A DNA stretch of 10,915 nucleotides from Candidatus Gastranaerophilales bacterium HUM_12 (GTDB taxonomy: Bacteria; Cyanobacteriota; Vampirovibrionia; Gastranaerophilales; Gastranaerophilaceae). A program made the position numbers and the translations under genes. Each line of letters begins with the position of its first letter. The stretch's first letter is position 1. Positions 4,835-10,915 of the stretch are shown piece after piece. Location: assembly GCA_002102825.1 (NCBI GenBank), contig DABJ01000047.1, positions 13,405 to 24,319 on the forward strand. Direction: 5' to 3'. The notes beneath the pieces were generated by a model. It saw nothing but the letters and a program-made list of their open reading frames with translations. It did no database searches and was not told the origin of the DNA.

Positions 4835-6067
4835 TTATTTGAATAGAGCGTCAAATATTCCCTCTGAATAAGTCGGGTGTGCAAAGCAAACTTCTTTTAG
4901 TTTATCAATAGAAATTTCATTTTGAATAGCAATTGTAAGTTGTTGAATTAATGCAGATGCCTCAACAGACACAATATGAGCGCCAACGAGTTTGCCGTTC
5001 TGAGAAAGAAGTTTTATAAACCCGTCAGTTTCTCCATCACATTGAGCTTTACCAAGAGAAGAAATCAGCACATTAGATTTTTTATATTCAGTATCTTCTA
5101 AGTCTTGTTCTCTTTTGCCAACCCATGCAATTTCAGGAGTTCCGTAAACAACCGCAGGAACTAAATCCTTGCGAAATTCGACATGCTCAATTTCTTGAAT
5201 AGCTTGTTTGATTGCAAAATGTGCAAGTTGAATTTCACCGGTTACATCGCCGATATATATAACACCATCAACTTTTTCACACTCATTCGGAGTTCTTCCA
5301 ACAGCAACAAGGACTATTTCCGGATTTAAAATTTCATCATTTGAAAGAATAACCGTTTTATCAGCGATTTCTTTAACAGAAGTTTGAGTATAGAATTTTA
5401 TTTTGTTTGCTTTGAAAATTCTTTCTACTCTCTTAGAAACCTCAATATCAGCTAAAGGCAAAAGGTGAGATGCAAGTTCAACAACAGTTGTTTCAACACC
5501 GAAGTTTGAAAAAATTCTAGCCCATTCAATCCCAATTGCTCCAGAACCGACAATTAGAATACTTTTTGGAAGGTTAACTAAACTCAGAATATCATCTGAA
5601 GATAGGAAAAACTTATGGTCAAATTCCAAACCTTTAATTAATTTTGGAGAAGAACCTGTAGCGCAGATTATTTTTTTGCACTTAAATTTTTCATCACCTG
5701 CAGAAATTTCATTCTTAGATAAAATTTTTGCTTCTTCTCTAATAACGGTAACTTTAGAATTTTTGAGAGCAAGTTCAATACCTTTTCTCAATTTTTCAAT
5801 AGTTTTGTTTTTGTGTTCAACTACTTTTGCGTAATCAAGTTTAGCACCATCTACAGTTATGCCAAAATCTTCTGAATTTTTGATACTTTTGTATAAGGTT
5901 GAAGAATGCAAAATAGATTTTGTCGGAATGCAACCTTTATTAAGGCAAACACCACCAATATTTTCTTTTTCAAACAAAACAACTTTTTGCCCAAGACTTG
6001 CCCCATGAAGAGCTGCAGTATAACCGGCAGGTCCTGCCCCAACAATACCTAAATCAAATTCTTCCAT
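4835..6067 (-). CDS. lpdA: Dihydrolipoamide dehydrogenase-like flavoprotein, compact form
   Basis: A class I pyridine nucleotide-disulfide oxidoreductase. The FAD-binding GAGPAG is at residues 10-15, and the redox-active pair Cys41 and Cys46 lies in GGVCLNKGCIPTKS. The second Rossmann motif VGSGAIG is at 173-179 with a Glu (197) at the end of the second strand that suggests NAD over NADP. The FAD-contact IGD is at 272-274, and the catalytic His397/Glu402 pair at HPTYSE. These match dihydrolipoamide dehydrogenase (E3), which re-oxidises lipoamide in 2-oxoacid dehydrogenases and the glycine cleavage system. It is 410 residues against about 460-475 usually. Much of the difference lies between GRTPN (257-261) and YIGD (271-274), where only about nine residues remain. 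No E1, E2 or GcvH gene is here. It follows alr by 12 bases, and its Shine-Dalgarno overlaps the alr stop. A related disulfide reductase cannot be excluded. Confidence 0.85.
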   Translation of the reverse strand: MEEFDLGIVGAGPAGYTAALHGASLGQKVVLFEKENIGGVCLNKGCIPTKSILHSSTLYKSIKNSEDFGITVDGAKLDYAKVVEHKNKTIEKLRKGIELALKNSKVTVIREEAKILSKNEISAGDEKFKCKKIICATGSSPKLIKGLEFDHKFFLSSDDILSLVNLPKSILIVGSGAIGIEWARIFSNFGVETTVVELASHLLPLADIEVSKRVERIFKANKIKFYTQTSVKEIADKTVILSNDEILNPEIVLVAVGRTPNECEKVDGVIYIGDVTGEIQLAHFAIKQAIQEIEHVEFRKDLVPAVVYGTPEIAWVGKREQDLEDTEYKKSNVLISSLGKAQCDGETDGFIKLLSQNGKLVGAHIVSVEASALIQQLTIAIQNEISIDKLKEVCFAHPTYSEGIFDALFK

Positions 6068-6076
6068 TGTAAAAAA

Positions 6077-6082
6077 TCCTTA
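6077..6082 (-). promoter_or_regulatory. Stop codon and Shine-Dalgarno fused (TAAGGA), alr-lpd junction
   Basis: On the minus strand the alr stop TAA is part of TAAGGA, which is the ribosome-binding site for the next gene, 9 bases before its ATG. The terminating ribosome would cover the initiation site, favouring coupled translation. Confidence 0.6.
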
Positions 6083-7207
6083 TCTTGTATAAACTCTCGG
6101 TAATCTAACTTTTAGTCTGCAAGTTAATTCATAATTGATTGTATTTAGAATTTTTGCCCAGTCATCAATTGAATGTTTTTCATCATCAAGTAACGTAATA
6201 ACATCACCAACAGTTGCATCAACTCCTGTAATATCAAACATCATCTGATCCATTGTGATATTTCCGACTTGAGGAACTTCAACACCATTTAATGTTCCTG
6301 TAATTTTGTTAGACAAAAGTCTTGGAATTCCGTCCGCATAACCAAGCGGAACAGTCGCAATTGTTCTATCCCCGTGCGAAGTGAATGTGTGACAATAACT
6401 TACACCCTCTCCGTCTTTTGCGGTATGAATATTAACAATCCTTCCTTTTAAAGAAATCAATTGCTTTAATTTTGGTTTTCTGAATTCTAACCCTTGTGGG
6501 AAATCAGGATACAAACCATACAAAGCAATTCCGACTCTTCGCATATTTGTATTTGGGACATCATAACAAATTGTTCCGACAGTGTTCAAAATATGCAACA
6601 ACAATCCTTTACTATCAATATTATCAATTACATTATTCCACTTTTGAATTTGTTCTTTTGCTTTATCAAGTTCTTCTGCAGCCGCAAGGTGTGAAAAAAT
6701 CCCCTTTAATTCTACAAAATCACTCTTTTGAACTTTTTTAATAAAATCAACTGCAACATCTGCTCTAACACCAATTCTATTCATTCCGGTATCTATTTTT
6801 ACGTGAACTTTCGGTTTAATTCCGGTTCTCTGGTAAGTTTGTTCGCATGCTTTTAAGTGTTCATCTGTGAATATAGCAATTGAAATATTATTTTTAACAG
6901 CACTTTCAATTGCCCAGACAGGAACAGCCCCAAGCACCAAAATGTCACAATCAATTTTTGCCTGTCTTAAATCTACACCCTCATCAATAGATGCGACACC
7001 AAGCATGTCAATTCCACTTGCCAAAACAGTTGGAGCAAGCATAGTTGCACCGTGTCCATAAGCATCAGCTTTTACAACACCAAGAAGTTTAACACCTTGT
7101 GGTACGTTCTTTTTAATCTCTCTAATGTTATTTTCTAAATTTGAAATATTTATTTCTACCCAAGCATCTCTGTGGATATTTATATTTGTTTGTCTTGTAT
7201 TTTTCAT
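6080..7207 (-). CDS. alr: Alanine racemase
   Basis: PLP-dependent alanine racemase, which makes D-alanine for peptidoglycan in the cytoplasm. From the ATG at 7207 the protein has 375 residues, normal for the family. The PLP lysine is in VVKADAYGHG (Lys46 counted from this ATG) at the start of the fold-type III barrel. The catalytic tyrosine is in GEGVSYCHTF, and the MNRIGVR, GIALYGLYP and VGNITMDQMMFD blocks are in the expected order. A TTG at 7228 would add seven residues. I prefer the ATG because the family usually begins about ten residues before HRDAWVEIN, neither start has a Shine-Dalgarno, and a promoter-like TATACT lies 10 bases before the ATG. The gene follows the TPR gene by 47 bases and precedes lpd by 12. 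One copy is seen here; a biosynthetic rather than catabolic role is inferred. Confidence 0.95.
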   Translation of the reverse strand: MKNTRQTNINIHRDAWVEINISNLENNIREIKKNVPQGVKLLGVVKADAYGHGATMLAPTVLASGIDMLGVASIDEGVDLRQAKIDCDILVLGAVPVWAIESAVKNNISIAIFTDEHLKACEQTYQRTGIKPKVHVKIDTGMNRIGVRADVAVDFIKKVQKSDFVELKGIFSHLAAAEELDKAKEQIQKWNNVIDNIDSKGLLLHILNTVGTICYDVPNTNMRRVGIALYGLYPDFPQGLEFRKPKLKQLISLKGRIVNIHTAKDGEGVSYCHTFTSHGDRTIATVPLGYADGIPRLLSNKITGTLNGVEVPQVGNITMDQMMFDITGVDATVGDVITLLDDEKHSIDDWAKILNTINYELTCRLKVRLPRVYTR

Positions 7208-7216
7208 AGCAGTATT

Positions 7217-7245
7217 AGTATATGACAAAATTATGTTATCAGCAA
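7217..7245 (-). promoter_or_regulatory. Possible internal promoter for alr, near-leaderless
   Basis: On the minus strand, -35-like TTGCTG (7245-7240), a 17-bp spacer and -10 TATACT (7222-7217, five of six). Transcription would begin near 7210, leaving about three bases before the ATG at 7207. The -35 is weak. The bases AATACT follow the -10 here as they nearly do at lepA. Confidence 0.4.
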
Positions 7246-7254
7246 ATTTTTTGA

Positions 7255-8730
7255 CTAAATCAATTTTTTCAGCTCTTCTTCAACCGGATTGAAAACGCTG
7301 TCCCAATCCCCATGATCACGTTGTCTAAATATCTTCACACTGTCATACCAATCACAATGTGTCAAATCATCATGCCAGCGCCAATTGTAAATATATGGTA
7401 GCAACACCCAACAAGGCTTTATCATAGCACCTGCAAGGTGTGCAAGTGAAGTATCATTACAGATTACCAAATCCATATTTTCAATAGCGCCTGCAGTATC
7501 TGAAAAATTAGAAAAAGTTTTGCCCAAATCAATTACATTATATTTATCTTTAATTTTTTCAAACTCTTCTGAACCGTCAAATGTTTGACAAGAATAAAAT
7601 TGAGTATTAGGAAGTTCAAAAAGTCTAAAAAAGTCTTCAACTTTCAAAACTCTTTCCTTGTCATAGAAAGTATTTCCTTGCCATTTTATACCGATTTTAA
7701 ATTTATCATTATTGAAATATCTTTCCTTGTAATATTTAACCTTTGCCGGATTTGCCTTTAAATACCCGTCATCATGGTGTACAAATGTTTTATCGCCATA
7801 AATTCCTAAAGTATAAGGTAAGCTCAAAAATGGCAGATGATAGTCAAAATAAACATCTTTTTCAAAATCATACAGCTCCATTATTTCAGCGCCATAAGAA
7901 TTTTCTCTAAATAATGAAGCAAGTTCTTTTTGCGGTTTTAAAATAACCTTTTTGCACATTTGTGTAAGTTGAGGCATATATCTATAAAACATCAACATAT
8001 CGCCAAAACCGGCTTCATAATACGTATATAAAATTTTATCCGACAAATCTTCTTTCCCTGTCCAAAGCGGTTTATCTTTCATCAAATTCGGATAAGTTTT
8101 TTCTTGCGAAACAATCGCACTATATCTGCAAAGCCGTGATTCAAAGTTTTTCAACCCATCTTTGTAATCCTTAACCTGCATTTGAGCCAAACCTAAAAAG
8201 TAAGAAGATTCCCAATCATCAGGTTTAACTTCAAGAGCTTTTTTATAACATTCAACAGCATCTTGCGGACGATTTTCATTAAAACAAAGATATGCCAAAT
8301 TAAAATAAGCTTCGTGACTTTTCGGATTCAGTTCAACAGCTTTTTTATATGCAGTCTTAGCTCTTTCCCAGTCGTGATGATTTTTGTATGCCATTGCGAG
8401 GTTAAATTGATATTCATAGTTTTTCGGGAATTCTTCGCTCAAACTTTCATAATACTTTATCGCAAGTTCAAAATCACCCTTATCTAAATACAATTTTGCT
8501 AAGTTTTCAAAATAATAGATTTCCGGTTTAATCTCAATTGCTTTTTTTATACACAATTCAGCTTCCAAATACTCTTTAACTTGATAATACAAAACACCTA
8601 GTAAATCCCACACTTCAGCATTTTGCGGTTCATCTTTCAGAATTTCCATATACGAATCTCTTGCATCTGTAAGTTTTCCTTGTTGATGCAACGAAAAAGC
8701 CTTTTGAAATTTTTCTGATTTTTGAGTCAT
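7255..8730 (-). CDS. TPR protein with GT9/GT41-like glycosyltransferase C-terminal domain
   Basis: A 491-residue two-part protein. Residues about 4-205 are about six tetratricopeptide repeats of 34 residues (for example AYFNLAYLCFNENRPQDAVECYKKALEVKP at about 141-170, each ending in a Pro-containing turn). Residues about 220-491 form a Rossmann-like domain of the kind found in TPR-linked heptosyltransferase/O-GlcNAc-transferase-like proteins: PLWTG (221-225), EAGFGDMLMFYRYMP (239-253), GIKWQGN (347-353), DTAGAIENMDLVICNDTSLAHLAGA (411-435), WRWHDD (450-455) and FRQRDHGDWD (468-477). The family has sugar-nucleotide transferases, but donor and acceptor are unknown, and not all members have shown activity. 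There is no signal peptide or transmembrane segment. The start has AAGGAT 8 bases upstream. It lies 15 bases after the transporter gene, so it belongs to the same operon. Confidence 0.85.
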   Translation of the reverse strand: MTQKSEKFQKAFSLHQQGKLTDARDSYMEILKDEPQNAEVWDLLGVLYYQVKEYLEAELCIKKAIEIKPEIYYFENLAKLYLDKGDFELAIKYYESLSEEFPKNYEYQFNLAMAYKNHHDWERAKTAYKKAVELNPKSHEAYFNLAYLCFNENRPQDAVECYKKALEVKPDDWESSYFLGLAQMQVKDYKDGLKNFESRLCRYSAIVSQEKTYPNLMKDKPLWTGKEDLSDKILYTYYEAGFGDMLMFYRYMPQLTQMCKKVILKPQKELASLFRENSYGAEIMELYDFEKDVYFDYHLPFLSLPYTLGIYGDKTFVHHDDGYLKANPAKVKYYKERYFNNDKFKIGIKWQGNTFYDKERVLKVEDFFRLFELPNTQFYSCQTFDGSEEFEKIKDKYNVIDLGKTFSNFSDTAGAIENMDLVICNDTSLAHLAGAMIKPCWVLLPYIYNWRWHDDLTHCDWYDSVKIFRQRDHGDWDSVFNPVEEELKKLI

Positions 8731-8745
8731 ATTTAAATCCTTAAA

Positions 8746-9756
8746 TTATAACTGAATTCCTATAAAACTAAAGATATAATTTATATTGAATACATTGTAT
8801 TGGAATATCAAACCAACAATTGAACTTACAACAACCAAAGCTCCAATAATAATTGCAGTATCCTTTTTATCCTTGTTTTTAGTTAATAGTACTAAAATTC
8901 CAAGACCTCCTGATGTACTCAATCCGGCAATCAATGACCCAAAACTGATTGTATGTTTTACAAATAACAAAGTCAGCATTACAGAAATTGCGCAATTCGG
9001 TACAAGCCCTAATAACGAAACCAAGAACGGTTGAATAGGCGAATTCATCAAACAATATTTTGCCAAGTTTTCTTCTGTCCCGACTTTTGAAATCAAAAAT
9101 GCCAAAACCAAAGACACTATTAATATAAATAAGAAAATATTAAAAGTATGCTTCAATGGGTGATACCAAAATTCCTTAGTTTTGGAAGCATCAACAAGAT
9201 GGTGATGACAACAACCGGTTTCTTGTTCAACTTCAACATCAGCGGGCAATTCGTTCTTCTCCGGAACAGGTTCTTTCGCCTTATATGTAATGAGTAAATC
9301 AACAAAATACCCGACAATTACAGCAATAATTACCTTAATTAAAATTATCGGAAGAATTAAATAAATCTTACTCGGATAAGTCAACAGTACCGGAATTGCT
9401 TCATCAGAAGTTGCAAGATACACTGCCAAAAGAGTTCCTCTACTCAAAATTCTTCGGACATACAAAGTACTTGCAATTACTGAAAACCCGCACTGTGGAA
9501 TTGATGCAAACAAACTTCCAAATAACGGACCAACTTTTTTTATATAAAAAACAAATAAATGTTTTTTCCTTGTGAAATACTGTTCAATAACTTCAATAAT
9601 CAAAAATACAACAAATAAAAACGGTACAAGATTTATACTATCAGCAATTGCGTCTTTACTCCACTCTGGTAAAAACGTAATCGGTTCAATCAAATTTGTC
9701 GGAAGTTCTGATAAAAAATTATAACCATGAATTATAAACTGTAATATATCGTGCAT
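8746..9756 (-). CDS. 10-TM putative heavy-metal/manganese exporter, copy 2
   Basis: A 336-residue integral membrane protein of the putative 10-TM heavy-metal exporter family (PF11449, ArsP_2; often named putative manganese transporter). It has two half-repeats, each with a Pro-x-Cys motif: PQCGFSVIAS (87-96) with RGTLLA and SDEAIP (117-122), and PNCAISVML (253-261) with SFGSLIAGLSTSGGLG (271-286). Between them a cytosolic or periplasmic loop (about 158-200) carries CCHHH (182-186), a plausible metal-sensing or binding cluster. Membrane segments are predicted near 45-60, 80-100, 130-155, 205-224, 243-267 and 300-320. It follows its paralogue by 11 bases, and its Shine-Dalgarno AAGGGA is joined to that gene's stop codon. 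Substrate is inferred from the family name only; manganese, arsenic compounds or another metal remain possible. Confidence 0.85.
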   Translation of the reverse strand: MHDILQFIIHGYNFLSELPTNLIEPITFLPEWSKDAIADSINLVPFLFVVFLIIEVIEQYFTRKKHLFVFYIKKVGPLFGSLFASIPQCGFSVIASTLYVRRILSRGTLLAVYLATSDEAIPVLLTYPSKIYLILPIILIKVIIAVIVGYFVDLLITYKAKEPVPEKNELPADVEVEQETGCCHHHLVDASKTKEFWYHPLKHTFNIFLFILIVSLVLAFLISKVGTEENLAKYCLMNSPIQPFLVSLLGLVPNCAISVMLTLLFVKHTISFGSLIAGLSTSGGLGILVLLTKNKDKKDTAIIIGALVVVSSIVGLIFQYNVFNINYIFSFIGIQL

Positions 9757-9762
9757 TTTGTT

Positions 9763-9770
9763 TTCCCTTA
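9763..9770 (-). promoter_or_regulatory. Stop codon and Shine-Dalgarno fused (TAAGGG), transporter junction
   Basis: The stop TAA of the first transporter continues as TAAGGGAA, the ribosome-binding site of the second, 7 bases before its ATG. The same arrangement occurs at the alr-lpd junction. Confidence 0.6.
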
Positions 9771-10757
9771 TCTAATAAAGAAATCTTTTAGAACATCTAT
9801 AAGTTGCATATTGTAATACACCGCAAAACCTGTAGCTATTGCAGTAACGACAAGGATTGTCGCAATTAAAAGATTATCTTTACTTTTTTGTTGTCTTTTA
9901 GCTAGTGTAATTAAACCCAAACCTGTTGTAGATATCAAACCTGACAACAATGCCGGAAAACCAATTATACCTTTTACATAAGCAAGTGCCAAAAATACAG
10001 AGGTTACACAATTTGAAATCAAACCGATAAATGCAGTTGCAATAAGTTGGTATGGAGTATTACCTAACAAGAAGTTAGACAAATTTTCCACAGACCCGAA
10101 ATGCAATATTGCACAATTGAAAAATGCCAAACATAAAAATGTAAACATAAACATGTTGAACGTATGCGTAAGTGGGTGAAGCCACCAATATGGAGGGTTT
10201 TCAATAGTTCGAATTCTATGGTGACAACAAGCAGGTTCATTCAAATCAGTGTTAATTGCATTAATATCTTCCATAATCTGTTTTTTCCTGCGGAAAATTA
10301 CAGAAACAATATCAACAAAATATGCAACAAAAATACCCACAGCAATTTTTATTACAATGATTGGAATTATTACAAAAGCTTTGCTCAAATCCATAAATAA
10401 TAACGGCAACGCATCATCTGAACATGCGATATAAAAAGCCAAAAGTGTTCCTCTAGACATCATTCTTCTTGAATAAAATGTACTGGCAATAACCTGATAT
10501 CCGCATTCTGGGAGGGTAGAGATTACAACCCCGAAAAGTGCCCCTAGTTTTTGAATCAAACGAATCAAAAAGTTGATATGAGTTAAGAAAAATCTTTCTA
10601 ATAACTCAATTCCGTAGTACAAAATATAAAGCCACGGAATAAAATTAATACTTGAAATAAGTGCCTCTTTAATATATTGCGGTAAAAAATCACAATGATT
10701 TATCAAAAAGGCCGGCACACCTAAAATTTCCTGAATATGTTGTAAAATCTCTTCCAT
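9768..10757 (-). CDS. 10-TM putative heavy-metal/manganese exporter, copy 1
   Basis: A 329-residue paralogue of the next gene, same family (PF11449-type). The first half carries PECGYQVIAS (83-92), RGTLLA (102-107) and SDDALP (113-118). The linker loop carries CCHH (177-180). In the second half the expected Pro-Asn-Cys is Ser-Asn-Cys (248-250) followed by VTSVFLAL, and then GFPALLSGLISTTGLG (266-281). Loss of that proline and the Glu in place of Gln in the first motif separate it from its neighbour, so the two probably differ in substrate or act as a hetero-oligomer. The start ATG at 10757 has a GAGGATTGAG purine stretch upstream. As the first gene of the run it should lie nearest the main promoter. 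Function beyond metal export is not shown by the sequence. Confidence 0.83.
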   Translation of the reverse strand: MEEILQHIQEILGVPAFLINHCDFLPQYIKEALISSINFIPWLYILYYGIELLERFFLTHINFLIRLIQKLGALFGVVISTLPECGYQVIASTFYSRRMMSRGTLLAFYIACSDDALPLLFMDLSKAFVIIPIIVIKIAVGIFVAYFVDIVSVIFRRKKQIMEDINAINTDLNEPACCHHRIRTIENPPYWWLHPLTHTFNMFMFTFLCLAFFNCAILHFGSVENLSNFLLGNTPYQLIATAFIGLISNCVTSVFLALAYVKGIIGFPALLSGLISTTGLGLITLAKRQQKSKDNLLIATILVVTAIATGFAVYYNMQLIDVLKDFFIR

Positions 10758-10774
10758 AATTTCTCAATCCTCAC

Positions 10775-10794
10775 AGATAATATTAGCATAATCT
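10775..10794 (-). promoter_or_regulatory. Fur-like dyad upstream of the transporter operon
   Basis: On the minus strand this reads AGATTATGCTAATATTATCT, with arms AGATTAT and ATTATCT and 14 of 20 positions symmetric. It is close to three GATAAT-type hexamers (GATTAT, GCTAAT, ATTATC), like a Fur box but one base shorter in the centre. It lies 18-37 bases before the ATG and overlaps a possible -10 TAATAT (10785-10780), which fits repression by a Fur-family metal sensor (Fur, Zur or Mur). AT-rich DNA makes such matches common. Confidence 0.35.
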
Positions 10795-10915
10795 TCTACC
10801 TAAAGTCTATAGATTGAACGAGGGATAAGTAGTTACATGGGACAAAGGCAATTTCTTTACGTTTTTATTTCCCTCACTAATTAGGAACACTAGTAGAACC
10901 GGTGAAGTATGAACC
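10795..10915. other. Unassigned upstream region
   Basis: No gene recognised up to the window edge. The stretch 10832-10847 (GTTACATGGGACAAAG) resembles 1347-1365 upstream of the 174-aa unknown gene. GAACC occurs twice near the edge (about 10896 and 10911). A minus-strand frame stays open from the edge for about 35 codons without a recognisable product. Confidence 0.3.

Noticed and set aside
10810..10915. Minus-strand frame open from the window edge for about 35 codons, and a 15-codon plus-strand frame at 10837
   Set aside because: Too short, no recognisable sequence and no clear start or ribosome-binding context; could be the end of a gene outside the window but cannot be supported.
10758..10915. 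yybP-ykoY manganese riboswitch before the metal transporters
   Set aside because: I looked because this family is sometimes controlled by that riboswitch, but I see none of its conserved loops or a terminator/anti-terminator pair.

Overview
The window is AT-rich bacterial chromosome (roughly one third G+C by eye). It carries a Gram-negative-type envelope gene (Skp/OmpH-like), lepA, alanine racemase, a TPR-glycosyltransferase-like protein and two 10-TM heavy-metal/manganese-exporter paralogues, plus three small lineage-restricted-looking proteins. The composition, the gene set and the style of the small unknown proteins suggest a non-photosynthetic cyanobacterial relative from the gut (Gastranaerophilales/Melainabacteria type). 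This is inference, because no rRNA or other strict marker is present. No phage, IS element, CRISPR array, tRNA or rRNA was found.

Layout. 1-116: non-coding, with a degenerate REP-like hairpin and short TTTCAC-type tandem repeats. 117-1259 (minus): an Skp/OmpH-like periplasmic chaperone, then, upstream of it and separated by a clear intrinsic terminator, an unknown 174-aa protein with an internal duplicated motif. 1417-3219 (plus): lepA, whose excellent promoter ends only 7 nt before the ATG, so the mRNA is predicted to be leaderless. 3200-3427 (minus): a stand-alone LuxR-type helix-turn-helix protein whose 3' end overlaps lepA by 20 bp. 3428-3716: a 289-bp regulatory region with three dyads. 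3717-4755 (plus): two small paralogues of unknown function, each a one-gene transcription unit with its own terminator. 4835-10757 (minus): a close-packed run transcribed from right to left: transporter, transporter, TPR-glycosyltransferase-like protein, alr, lpd. 10758-10915: upstream region of that run, with a Fur-like dyad over a possible -10.

The most unusual structure is around the two small paralogues. In both, the 9-mer GTGAGTAAA lies just before the Shine-Dalgarno sequence, and its exact reverse complement TTTACTCAC lies just before the terminator hairpin. Each mRNA could therefore pair its 5' leader with its 3' trailer, locally by 10 bp, and in the second gene the pairing can extend into the ribosome-binding site. 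The proteins have diverged to about 50% identity even in their best block while these short flanking elements are identical, which suggests selection on the pairing or on the sequence.

How the genes work together: the right-hand run joins metal export (two tandem PF11449-type permeases with a Cys-Cys-His-His loop) to D-alanine supply for peptidoglycan (alr), a lipoamide-dehydrogenase-like flavoenzyme and a probable glycosyltransferase. Two of the junctions have the stop codon built into the next gene's Shine-Dalgarno sequence, which favours co-expression. The single-domain HTH protein is the only regulator in the window. Repeated TAGCCA hexamers near its own promoter and elsewhere in the intergenic DNA are candidate sites for it, but this is untested.
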